Shown: one piece after another, positions 32,937 to 41,328 of the stretch
How the letters are laid out: each line of letters opens with the position of its first letter
Position numbering within the stretch: position 1 is the stretch's first letter
Assembly: GCA_004282745.1 (NCBI GenBank)
Contig: SHMT01000037.1
Coordinates: 1-43,402, forward strand
Length of the DNA stretch: 43,402 nucleotides
Origin: Candidatus Scalindua sp. SCAELEC01
GTDB lineage: Bacteria; Planctomycetota; Brocadiia; Brocadiales; Scalinduaceae
Direction: 5' to 3'
Translations under genes and position numbers: made by a program
The notes under the pieces: generated by a model
What the model was told of the DNA's origin: nothing
The model's database searches: none
What the model saw: the letters and a program-made list of their open reading frames with translations, nothing else

Positions 32937-34484
32937 TTAAATCCTATTCTCATGGAACACCTCTGCAGAAAAAACAAAAAACTCCATGTCATCCTCTTGC
33001 CAGGCAAATGACGGTAATCCAGCCTTTTTGCAAAGATGGCAAAGGGTATCCTCTCTATTCCAACCTTGTTCAGTAGCAACTTGTGGGAGAAACACAGCAC
33101 TAGCACCCAACTTCCGGATAATGATTCCATGTTTTCCCGGAATAAAGTTTTCTGGAGTATCAATCTTTTTTATCGCACTGAGTACAGAAATGTCGATCTC
33201 TATCTCTTCTAATTCATCTTCGTTTACTTGACCAAAACGTACATCGTTTGTTGATGAGTTAACGGTGTTATCCATTACGGCTAAAATCAGTGGTTTTCTT
33301 GGGATGATGTGGCCGATACAGCCACGAAGGTTACCATTCTTATTGAGAGTCACAAACACACCTCTTTTTTCATTCAACTTTTGTGTAATCTTATGTTTTT
33401 CAGATTCGAGGTCTGGCAACCTTCTCTCCCTTACATAAGTGTCCAGTGTCTCTCTGGCAACCTTTAGAAGGGTCTCTTGTTCGGGCTTGCTGAGTCCAGA
33501 TGTTTCATCAAGAAGTGAGGAGCGTTTTTCTCCTCTGGTAAAGACAATTGAAGCGTAACTTACAGAATTCTCAAAATTCCCCGTTTGATTGCCAGACGTA
33601 TCGTATTGGAGTAGCTTTCCTTGGGCATCACTGGGTAAGAGTTTTAATAAGAGCGCGATGGGCATAAAACCACAAGCCGTTATCCTCGTAGCCTGTTTGT
33701 ATCTGATGAAACCACTGAGATCCTTCGCTAGGATACGTTCAAATGCCCCCTGGTCAAGTTTTTTAATATTCTCTTTAACATCACCCTCTTTGAATTTAGG
33801 AACATAGTCATACGCAGGGCCATAATGGGTAAAATCGGAGCTGACAACGATTAGGGTATCTTCATCAACAAACGGTTTAATTTTTTCAGCAAGAAAATCT
33901 ATTGTTTCATTGTTCAGTTTGCTAACGAGTATGGGAATAAGCTCAAAATCCTTGATTGTCTCCTGCAAAAACGGCAATTGTGTCTCAAGAGAGTGTTCTC
34001 TCATGTGTGCATTTTTTAAGGTCCCGATCATTGGTGGGTTATTGATAAGGTTGTTGCATATCCCCTGTGCAAGCTTTACCAATCCTAATGGTGTTTTATA
34101 GTAACTCACGTCAAGAATTGAGGCTCCTATATATCTTGAGTAATGGCTTGGTGCAATTACAATTACTCGTTTATAGTCATAGCCCACTATTGTGCGATAG
34201 CCGTATGCGGCAACGGAACCAGAATACTGATACCCTGCATGCGGTGAAATGATTGCGATGGGCTTACTGCGGACGTCTTCGGTACGTCCCTCATCCAAAA
34301 GAGCCTTTACCTGTTTTCTCAGTTCCACTGCAGTTCCCGGATAGAAACGTCCTGCTACGGCAGGTTCACGGATATTCTTGGTTTGAAGGATGTCCTGTTC
34401 CGACAGGGCATCCCTTTCTAAAGAGAATAGAGAGGCTGTTAGACAGATGAGTAAACAAAAGAAGAGGTTTTGACATTTTTGCAT
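32937..34484 (-). CDS. amrB: Exported MEMO-AMMECR1 fusion protein
   Basis: This 515-residue protein has a hydrophobic signal at 5-25 (FFCLLICLTASLFSL). A MEMO domain follows (about 37-300), with REPAVAGRFYPG, ISPHAGYQYSG, VIAPSHYSRY and VVSSDFTHYGP, the histidines and aspartate expected of the family. The C-terminal AMMECR1 domain (about 335-510) carries GVFVTLNKNGNLRGCIGHII and FLPQVATEQGW. It joins two normally separate AmmeMemoRadiSam proteins. GGGAG is eight bases before the ATG at 34484, and a 62-base palindrome lies in the leader. The predicted signal peptide would place both domains outside the cytoplasm, unusual for AMMECR1. Confidence 0.9.
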   Translation of the reverse strand: MQKCQNLFFCLLICLTASLFSLERDALSEQDILQTKNIREPAVAGRFYPGTAVELRKQVKALLDEGRTEDVRSKPIAIISPHAGYQYSGSVAAYGYRTIVGYDYKRVIVIAPSHYSRYIGASILDVSYYKTPLGLVKLAQGICNNLINNPPMIGTLKNAHMREHSLETQLPFLQETIKDFELIPILVSKLNNETIDFLAEKIKPFVDEDTLIVVSSDFTHYGPAYDYVPKFKEGDVKENIKKLDQGAFERILAKDLSGFIRYKQATRITACGFMPIALLLKLLPSDAQGKLLQYDTSGNQTGNFENSVSYASIVFTRGEKRSSLLDETSGLSKPEQETLLKVARETLDTYVRERRLPDLESEKHKITQKLNEKRGVFVTLNKNGNLRGCIGHIIPRKPLILAVMDNTVNSSTNDVRFGQVNEDELEEIEIDISVLSAIKKIDTPENFIPGKHGIIIRKLGASAVFLPQVATEQGWNREDTLCHLCKKAGLPSFAWQEDDMEFFVFSAEVFHENRI

Positions 34485-34500
34485 GATTTAAACTCCCAAC

Positions 34501-34562
34501 CTGGCCAAGCCAGAACCGATATTAAGGATATGCGCAGATACTAAAGATTCTGGCTTGGCCAG
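34501..34562. repeat. Perfect 15-bp inverted repeat in the MEMO-AMMECR1 leader
   Basis: The arms CTGGCCAAGCCAGAA (34501-34515) and TTCTGGCTTGGCCAG (34548-34562) are exact complements. Each arm is itself a small palindrome (CTGGC, 3 bases, GCCAG). It ends 16 bases before the start codon of the downstream gene. Confidence 0.75.
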
Positions 34563-34710
34563 AGTGTAAAAAATCTACGGCTATCAACATTTCCTTGGTC
34601 GTTATTGAACAAGAATAGCTGAATTATACCACTGTTTGATTTGTTTTAACCAATCTCCAACTCGGAGACTATGACAAAGAGAGATTGCTCCTCGAAAAAA
34701 GGTACAATCA

Positions 34711-35919
34711 TTATCCTACTGACTCTCCTTTGCTCATGAGCTTCGGTGTGTATATACAGTATGGTTCTTCATCCATATAATCCCCGGTGTCATAAAACGC
34801 ACGGGCCCTACACCCTTCACACACCTTTTTATATTCGCATTCGCCACACTTCCCTCCAAGCAGATCGGGATCTCTGAGTTTGGCAAATACTGGAGAATCC
34901 TTCCAAATATCTTTAAACTTCTGCTTCTTGATGTGCCCGGCTTCTACAGGGAGGTATCCACAGGGAAAAACCTCTCCCTTGTGAGAGACAAAGCAGACTC
35001 CGGTTCCCGCTAGACACCCCTTGGTCATTGCAGCCATTCCATGTGTTTTTGGTGTAATTTTGATACCCTCTTCTTTTGCACGTTCGCGCATTATTCTGAA
35101 ATAGTGAGGTGAACACGTCGCCTTTGTCTGGATAACGGCATCTTTGGACAAATCATAGAAGAGGTTGAGGAGCTCTTCATACCGTTCAGGCGCCAGCATC
35201 TGATCATCAGCAATTTCTACTCCACAGCCAACGGGTACCAGCATAAATATGTGAATAGCTACCGCACCAAGTTTAACAGCAATATTATAGAGGTCTTCTA
35301 GTTGGTCTTCATTATGCTTTGCAATTGTGCAGTTGATCTGCATACTCATACCTGCATCTTTCAGATTATTGAAACCTTCAATGGCCTGATTGTAAGAGCC
35401 TTTCAACTTTCTGAAATTATCATGCGTTTCTGCATCAGCACCGTCTAAGCTGATAGAAACCCTCGAAACCCCGGCATCAACGATTTTTCTTGCCATCTCT
35501 TTATCAACCAAAGTGCCGTTCGTAGCCAAAGCTACCGTTAGTCCTTTGCTTACGGCGTGTTTGGCAATATCAAATATATCGGGACGAAAAAGTGGTTCTC
35601 CCCCGCTTAAGACAAGGATCGGATTGCCCGCGTCAGCTATAGCATCAACGAGCTCGAAGGACTCCTTTGTTGTCAAATCGTCATTGGCCAGCTGGGTACT
35701 GACGTCTAACCTTCTACAGTGAATACATTCCAGATTACAACCCGCAGTCGTTTCCCAGAAGACAAGCCGAAGCTGATTTTTCATATTCTTCATATACTGA
35801 TGGGCAACCTTGCCATGCCCATGATCTTTTATTTGTGAGTAAACTTCTTTTATCGTTCCTTCAGGCATACCCTCTGGCATACCAACAGGATCTGAATCCT
35901 TTCCATGAAAATCCTTCAT
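34711..35919 (-). CDS. ahbD: Radical SAM/SPASM enzyme, AhbD-like (heme b synthase type)
   Basis: The 402-residue protein has the radical SAM triad C61, C65 and C68 (CNLECIHC) and a C-terminal SPASM-type cysteine cluster (GCLAGTGVCFVSHKGEVFPC, CGECEYKKVCEGC, EEPYC). These C-terminal segments look most like AhbD, which decarboxylates Fe-coproporphyrin III to heme b in the siroheme route; NirJ and AhbC are close relatives and possible alternatives. GGGGGAG precedes the ATG at 35919. It is adjacent to AMMECR1/MEMO genes but is not the PFL-activase-like partner of that system. Other heme genes are not in the window, so the role rests on sequence alone. Confidence 0.65.
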   Translation of the reverse strand: MKDFHGKDSDPVGMPEGMPEGTIKEVYSQIKDHGHGKVAHQYMKNMKNQLRLVFWETTAGCNLECIHCRRLDVSTQLANDDLTTKESFELVDAIADAGNPILVLSGGEPLFRPDIFDIAKHAVSKGLTVALATNGTLVDKEMARKIVDAGVSRVSISLDGADAETHDNFRKLKGSYNQAIEGFNNLKDAGMSMQINCTIAKHNEDQLEDLYNIAVKLGAVAIHIFMLVPVGCGVEIADDQMLAPERYEELLNLFYDLSKDAVIQTKATCSPHYFRIMRERAKEEGIKITPKTHGMAAMTKGCLAGTGVCFVSHKGEVFPCGYLPVEAGHIKKQKFKDIWKDSPVFAKLRDPDLLGGKCGECEYKKVCEGCRARAFYDTGDYMDEEPYCIYTPKLMSKGESVG

Positions 35920-36164
35920 ACTTGCTCCCCCAGTAGTCTATAATATTGATAAGATGTGCCAAATTGTTTGCGTTATGCAAGCCAACTTTGCACTGAAATT
36001 GTAATTTTAGACAATCTCAACGATTCTACCCTTATTTTACATAAATTCAAATACAAAAATGTTATCAATCCTGCAGAAAGTACAAAATGGATCCGGATCC
36101 TCGACAGTGTGGCTTATTATCAAATGTTTAATAAAAGGTGTGTTATATCGACAACGTGCATAAC
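35920..36164. other. Intergenic region upstream of the radical SAM gene
   Basis: About 245 AT-rich bases without a gene on either strand. It must contain the promoter of the minus-strand radical SAM gene. A B element begins at 36165. Confidence 0.5.
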
Positions 36165-36313
36165 TAGTGTTTGAACGAAAACTACCCATCTCCTTTGTTG
36201 CTGCAATAATTTCGCAATCCTCAAGTACAATTGTACGTTCCGGTTACGAAATTATTACGCGCCTTGTACCTAGGCACTTTTCATTCAAACACAGGGTTTT
36301 CGTTCAGACACTA
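36165..36313. repeat. Element B, near-complete copy
   Basis: The ends TAGTGTTTGAACGAAAAC and GTTTTCGTTCAGACACTA pair at 17 of 18 positions. The core has CTGCAATAATTTCGCAATCC and CGTTCCGGTTACGAAATTAT, which pair with each other to form a long stem around TCAAGTACAATTGTACG. It is a whole-element palindrome of about 149 bases. Confidence 0.85.
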
Positions 36314-36341
36314 ACTATTGATATTTCAACAAAAAACTGGA

Positions 36342-36440
36342 TATACCCATTGCAAAATGGTTTTAGGGATTTCTGGGCCGGAGTTTACTTGAAATTTTGA
36401 TTTTTCGATTGAACAAAACCAGAGGCTTAGTAATACTAAG
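36342..36440. repeat. Element C, partial copy interrupted by element A
   Basis: It begins TATACCCATTGCAAAATGGT and includes TTTTGATTTTTCGATTGAAC and AGAGGCTTAGTAATACTAAG. It corresponds, in inverse orientation, to 22065-22169. It stops at CTAAG, where the A element starts. Confidence 0.85.
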
Positions 36441-36624
36441 GGTTCAGGAAAAAATAACTTGTTGTTTTATAGCGCTCAGTTTTAGATCAGATTTGGTCGA
36501 TCTGATCGAGCAGGACCGCAGGCGTAGCCTGAGCTACAGCGAGGATACTGCGAGTGAAGAGTGGCCGAAGGTGACCTGAAAATGAGATGCAAGAACGACA
36601 AGTTATTCTTTCCTGGACCCTAAG
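36436..36624. mobile_element. Repeat element A, copy 3, at the end of element C
   Basis: This 189-bp copy matches the TOTE-gene copy in inverted orientation with few changes. It has CTAAG at both ends (36436-36440 and 36620-36624) and inner ends GGTTCAGGAAAAAATAA and TTATTCTTTCCTGGACC. Element C elsewhere (near 22077-22090) has a single CTAAG at the matching place, which serves as an unoccupied site. Confidence 0.88.
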
Positions 36625-36720
36625 GGTTAAGAGGACCTAAGCAACTCTCAACATACCTAATGCATATTCAACACTAATAATAGGCAAAACCGTGTTTCAG
36701 GGTGGCTGATGATAAGTTTA

Positions 36721-36749
36721 TTGACACATTCCTCCCTTTTTTGTACTTT
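36721..36749 (+). promoter_or_regulatory. Likely promoter of cimA
   Basis: TTGACA (36721-36726) and TACTTT (36744-36749) are spaced 17 bases apart. AAGGAG follows at 36757-36762. Because element B lies between that ribosome site and the cimA coding region, this looks like the original promoter and ribosome site, separated from the gene by an insertion. Confidence 0.65.
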
Positions 36750-36779
36750 ACAGGTTAAGGAGAAACGCATTTTTGCCAT

Positions 36780-36928
36780 TGCGTATTTTAACGAAAACTA
36801 CCCATCACTTACTTTGCCGCAATAGTGACGTAATCCTCAAGCTCTTTAGAAAGTACGGGTTACGAATTGGGCAGGCCTTGTATCTGATGAGTTCTGGTGT
36901 AGGTCAAGCGTTTACGTTCAAACACAAT
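36780..36928. repeat. Element B, divergent copy fused to the 5' end of cimA
   Basis: It contains TAACGAAAACTACCCATCAC, CGTAATCCTCAAGC, GTACGGGTTACGAATTG and the end TTTACGTTCAAACACA, all parts of B. Its reading frame is open and in phase with cimA, giving a 56-codon N-terminal extension if translation starts at the TTG at 36773. Confidence 0.75.
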
Positions 36929-36940
36929 TTGAGAGAAAAA

Positions 36941-38521
36941 ATGAAAACTCGCGAAAAAATAACCATATATGATACAACTTTGCGTGATGGGAGCCAGGCT
37001 GAGGGAATCTCTTTCTCTCTGCATGATAAGCTGAGCATTGCCATTAAGCTTGACGATCTTGGAGTTGATTACATTGAGGGGGGATATCCATTAGCAAATC
37101 CAAAAGATGAGAGTTTTTTCAAAGAGATAGGGAAAGTAACCTTAAAAAATGCCAAAATAGCCGCTTTTGGCAGCACAAAGCGAATGGATAAGAGGGCGTC
37201 TGAGGACCTTGGACTCAACACTCTGCTTTTATCGGAAGCCCCGACAATAACGATTGTTGCCAAGAGTTGGGATTTCCATGTTACGGACGTTCTCAAGGTA
37301 TCACTGGATGACAATCTAAAGATGGTTTCTGATTCAGTAAAATATTTAAAATCGAAGGGAAGAGAGGTAATCGTCGATGCTGAACATTTCTTTGATGGCC
37401 ATAAGCATAATGCAAAATATGCCTTAAAAGTCCTACAAGTTGCCCAGGAATCGGGCGCAGACACGATAGTGTTATGTGACACAAATGGCGGGTCTCTTCC
37501 CAACGAAGTAAGAGAAATTGCCAAAATCGTTTGTGATAAAAGAAAAATTCCCTTGGGCATTCATACGCACAACGATTGTGACCTTGCCGTGGCAAACGCG
37601 ATATCTGCTGTTGACATAGGAATCCGGCATGTCCAGGGCACCATAAATGGATTTGGTGAAAGATGTGGCAATGCTGACCTTTGCTCCCTTATACCCAATC
37701 TTGTTTTAAAGGAGAAGTTTGCTTGCCTTGGAGATTCTGGTCTGAAAAAGTTAACGGAGATATCACGGTATGTGTATGAGGTCGCAAATGTCGTCCCAAG
37801 GACGAATCAACCCTTTGTGGGATCGAGCGCCTTTGCCCATAAAGGTGGTTTACATGTAAACGCGATACAAAAAAACAAGAGAACATATGAACACATAGTT
37901 CCAGAAACCGTGGGAAACGAGAGAAAGATTTTGATCTCAGAACTCTCCGGGAACTCTAATATCTTGGCAAAGGTTGAAAAGTATAACATTGAGCACGATC
38001 CCAAATTAATGAAAAAAATTCTCAAGAAAGTGCAAGATCTTGAAAATGAAGGCTACCATTTTGAATCGGCTGAGGGATCATTTGACCTCTTGGTGAAAAA
38101 GATATTGGGAAAGTACAGGGGTTTTTTTGATCTTGAAGATTTTAGGGTAATTGTAGAAAAGGGAAAGGATGGAAAATCGATTACCCGCGCAACCGTTAAG
38201 ATAAAGGTTGATGGTATAGAAGAACTCACCGTTAGTGATGGGGATGGGCCCGTAAATGCTTTGGACGGCGCTCTCAGGAAGGCCCTTGGGAAATTCTTCC
38301 CTGCTATCAACGATATGAAGCTTATGGACTATAAAGTGCGCGTCATTAGCCAAAAGGATGCAACTGCCGCGAAAGTGAAGGTCGTTATCGAGACACATGA
38401 CGACAAAGATATCTGGGGTACGATTGGTGTCTCTAAAAACGTAATTGAGGCGAGTTGGCAGGCGCTGGTTGAGAGTTTTGAGTATAAGCTTTTAAAGGAT
38501 GACGGGGAAAGCTTCGCATAG
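36941..38521 (+). CDS. cimA: Citramalate synthase
   Basis: CimA condenses pyruvate and acetyl-CoA to citramalate, opening a threonine-independent route to isoleucine. The 526-residue protein starts with the catalytic TIYDTTLRDGSQAEGIS segment and has YIEGGYPLANPKD, LGIHTHNDCDLAVAN with metal-binding histidines, and GTINGFGERCGNADL. A LeuA-type regulatory domain fills about 395-520, so feedback control by isoleucine is likely. The ATG at 36941 is the family-typical start, although only a weak GAGAG lies upstream. A longer frame starts at the TTG at 36773 behind a good AAGGAG and would add 56 residues encoded by element B. The next gene is valS. Confidence 0.9.
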   Translation: MKTREKITIYDTTLRDGSQAEGISFSLHDKLSIAIKLDDLGVDYIEGGYPLANPKDESFFKEIGKVTLKNAKIAAFGSTKRMDKRASEDLGLNTLLLSEAPTITIVAKSWDFHVTDVLKVSLDDNLKMVSDSVKYLKSKGREVIVDAEHFFDGHKHNAKYALKVLQVAQESGADTIVLCDTNGGSLPNEVREIAKIVCDKRKIPLGIHTHNDCDLAVANAISAVDIGIRHVQGTINGFGERCGNADLCSLIPNLVLKEKFACLGDSGLKKLTEISRYVYEVANVVPRTNQPFVGSSAFAHKGGLHVNAIQKNKRTYEHIVPETVGNERKILISELSGNSNILAKVEKYNIEHDPKLMKKILKKVQDLENEGYHFESAEGSFDLLVKKILGKYRGFFDLEDFRVIVEKGKDGKSITRATVKIKVDGIEELTVSDGDGPVNALDGALRKALGKFFPAINDMKLMDYKVRVISQKDATAAKVKVVIETHDDKDIWGTIGVSKNVIEASWQALVESFEYKLLKDDGESFA

Positions 38522-38595
38522 CTTCTGGCCGTTACGTCTCCTTTAAAAGAGTCAATTTATCAAGTTTTTGAAAAATTACTACTAGTAAGGAAAAG

Positions 38596-41328
38596 ATGGA
38601 ATTACCGACAAAGTATAATCCCAAAGAGATTGAAGATAAGTGGTATAGCTTTTGGGAAAAGGGCGGCTTTTTTCACCGTGTGCCTGATACAGAAAAAAAG
38701 CCGTATAGTATCGTCATTCCCCCACCAAATGTTACGGGCGTTCTCCACATGGGACACGCTTTAAACACCATTTTACAGGACATCCTCATACGATGGAGAC
38801 GAATGCAGGGCTACAATACCGTATGGCTGCCGGGAACGGATCATGCCGGTATTGCTACCCAGAACGTAGTTGAAAGGGAACTCTTAAAAAAAGGCCTGAA
38901 CCGCGAACAGATTGGACGGGAAAAGTTTATTGAGAAGGTATGGGATTGGAAGAGTGAATATGGCTCTGAAATCCTGAAACAGTTAAGGAAACTGGGTAGC
39001 TCTTGCGATTGGGAGAGGGAAAGGTTTACGATGGATGACGGCCTTTCAAAGGCCGTAAGGGAAGCCTTTGTTGTCCTGTACGAAAAGGGATTGATATATA
39101 AGGGAAAATATATCATTAACTGGTGTCCGAGATGTCTTACGGCACTCTCTGATGATGAGGTGGAGCATGAAGACCATGAAGGCCACCTCTGGTATATTCG
39201 GTACCCGTTTCGTGACTCACCCCACCTCTTTTTCACTATTGCAACAACTCGCCCTGAGACAATGTTAGGTGATGTTGCCGTTGCCGTGAACCCAAACGAT
39301 GAAAGATATAAGGAGATGATTGGTGAAATTCTCACACTTCCCGTAGTTGGGCGAGAAATCCCGATAATCGCAGATGAATCTGTTGACCCTGAATTTGGGA
39401 CAGGGGCGGTAAAGATCACACCTGCACACGATCAAAACGATTTTGAAATTGGTCAGAGGCATAAGCTAGAGTCAATTCTGATCATGAATGAAGATGGTAC
39501 AATGAGCGGTGATGTACCGGACTATAAGGGTATGGATAGATTTGAGTGTCGAGAAGCATTGGTTGAGGAGTTGAAAGAGGAGAAACATATCATAAAGGTT
39601 GAACCCCACTCTCATCCTGTAGGGCATTGTTACCGCTGTAGAACGGTAACCGAACCATATCTTTCCGACCAATGGTTCATCAAAATGAAGCCTTTGGCTA
39701 AAGCGGCAATTGAGGCCCATGATAAAGGGCTTGTTACCTTTTACCCCGAACGATGGACAAAAGTATATTTAAGTTGGCTGGAAAATGTTCGCGACTGGTG
39801 CATTTCACGGCAGATATGGTGGGGCCACAGGATCCCTGCGTGGCACTGTAAAGGTTGTGGTGAAACACACATTAGGAGTGAAAAAGTTGAAAAATGTTCA
39901 AAATGTGGCAATAGCGAACTTGTGCAGGATGAAGATGTCTTGGATACATGGTTCAGTTCAGCGCTTTGGCCTTTTTCCACTATGGGGTGGCCCGACAAAA
40001 CAGAAGAGTTACAATACTACTACCCAACATCCACACTTGTAACGGATAGAGGAATCATATACTTTTGGGTGGCAAGGATGGTCATGATGGGATTAGAGCT
40101 CAACGGAGAAGTTCCGTTTCGTGATGTCTACATCCATGGCACAATCCTGGATGACTTGGGAAGAAAAATGAGTAAATCTTTGGGAAACGGAATTGACCCA
40201 TTGTTAATGATTGATCAATACGGTGCGGATGCGATCAGAATCTCTATTATCATGCTGACCGTTGAGGGCCAAGATATTAAACTCCATGAAAATAGATTTG
40301 AAATGGGGCGAAATTTTATTAACAAGGTTTGGAATGCTGCTCGATTTGTCATGATGAACCTTACCGATAATGACTCTTTAGGAGTGAAGATTGAAGAGGA
40401 TGATTACGAATTTGAGGATGTTTGGATCCTTAATTGTTTATCCCGCGTAACCGTAACATGCACTTCTGCGTTGGAAAAATACCGGTTTAATGAGGCCATA
40501 AAAAGCCTTTATGAATTTATATGGAACGACTTTTGTGACTGGTATTTAGAGATTGTAAAGCCTCGTCTTTATGATTCCGCTGATGAGAAAAGGAGAATAG
40601 TAGCGCTTAAGACTTTAACGCATGTGCTGGACAATATACTACGTTTTTTACATCCATTTGCACCTTTTTTTACCGAAGAGATATGGCATAGTGTAAAAAG
40701 TCTCGTGGAAAATAACAGATTAATTGCACCTGAAACTATGGTAAACGAAAGCCTGATGGTATCCCCATGGCCCGATTCAAATTTATCAATCAATGTTCAG
40801 GGCTCAGCATCTTCACTAGATGGTGTAAAGATACATGATGTTACCGAAACAATGCAATTTCTTCAAAGCTTGGTAAGAGCTACAAGAAATATCAGGCGTT
40901 CCATGAACCTCCCCTTAAAACAGCCATTGGAAATTATCTTTTCGGTTCATGACCAAGAGACAAAAGAGAGGCTTGATACTCATCACGCCTTTTTATCTCA
41001 AATGGCAAATCTTAAGGAGATAGATATTGGCATTAACAGGAAGAAACCCGATTCTGCTGCTAGCGAAGTGGTAGATACCGTACAGATCTTTGTCCCCTTA
41101 AAAGGGCTCATTAATCTAGAGACAGAACGACAGAAACAGCTGGACCAAATTAAAAAGCTTGAATCTCATCTGGCTATTGTGAGAAAAAAACTTTTAAATA
41201 AAAATTTTATTAAAAATGCACCTGTACATATTGTTGCCGCAGAAAAAGAGAAAGAGTTAGAGTTGCGAGGACAAATTGAGAAAGTAAAGGATATTTTAGA
41301 TGATTTACAGAAGAACATTTCGAATTAA
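38596..41328 (+). CDS. valS: Valyl-tRNA synthetase
   Basis: This is a 910-residue class I aminoacyl-tRNA synthetase. It has the HIGH-type signature PPPNVTGVLHMGHAL (43-57), the editing-domain segments TRPETMLGDVAVAVNP and GTGAVKITPAHD, the KMSKS loop GRKMSKSLGNGIDP, and a C-terminal coiled coil (LETERQKQLDQIKKLESHL). A zinc-finger-like CKGCGE/CSKCGN pair lies in the catalytic insert. AAGGAAAAG is just before the ATG. The coding region overlaps the next gene by 29 bases. Nothing appears altered. Confidence 0.98.
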   Translation: MELPTKYNPKEIEDKWYSFWEKGGFFHRVPDTEKKPYSIVIPPPNVTGVLHMGHALNTILQDILIRWRRMQGYNTVWLPGTDHAGIATQNVVERELLKKGLNREQIGREKFIEKVWDWKSEYGSEILKQLRKLGSSCDWERERFTMDDGLSKAVREAFVVLYEKGLIYKGKYIINWCPRCLTALSDDEVEHEDHEGHLWYIRYPFRDSPHLFFTIATTRPETMLGDVAVAVNPNDERYKEMIGEILTLPVVGREIPIIADESVDPEFGTGAVKITPAHDQNDFEIGQRHKLESILIMNEDGTMSGDVPDYKGMDRFECREALVEELKEEKHIIKVEPHSHPVGHCYRCRTVTEPYLSDQWFIKMKPLAKAAIEAHDKGLVTFYPERWTKVYLSWLENVRDWCISRQIWWGHRIPAWHCKGCGETHIRSEKVEKCSKCGNSELVQDEDVLDTWFSSALWPFSTMGWPDKTEELQYYYPTSTLVTDRGIIYFWVARMVMMGLELNGEVPFRDVYIHGTILDDLGRKMSKSLGNGIDPLLMIDQYGADAIRISIIMLTVEGQDIKLHENRFEMGRNFINKVWNAARFVMMNLTDNDSLGVKIEEDDYEFEDVWILNCLSRVTVTCTSALEKYRFNEAIKSLYEFIWNDFCDWYLEIVKPRLYDSADEKRRIVALKTLTHVLDNILRFLHPFAPFFTEEIWHSVKSLVENNRLIAPETMVNESLMVSPWPDSNLSINVQGSASSLDGVKIHDVTETMQFLQSLVRATRNIRRSMNLPLKQPLEIIFSVHDQETKERLDTHHAFLSQMANLKEIDIGINRKKPDSAASEVVDTVQIFVPLKGLINLETERQKQLDQIKKLESHLAIVRKKLLNKNFIKNAPVHIVAAEKEKELELRGQIEKVKDILDDLQKNISN

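Noticed and set aside
37069-37560. 163-codon minus-strand frame opposite cimA
   Set aside because: Antisense shadow of a conserved enzyme; the composition is not protein-like.
38841-39419. 192-codon minus-strand frame opposite valS
   Set aside because: Shadow of a highly conserved gene on the other strand.
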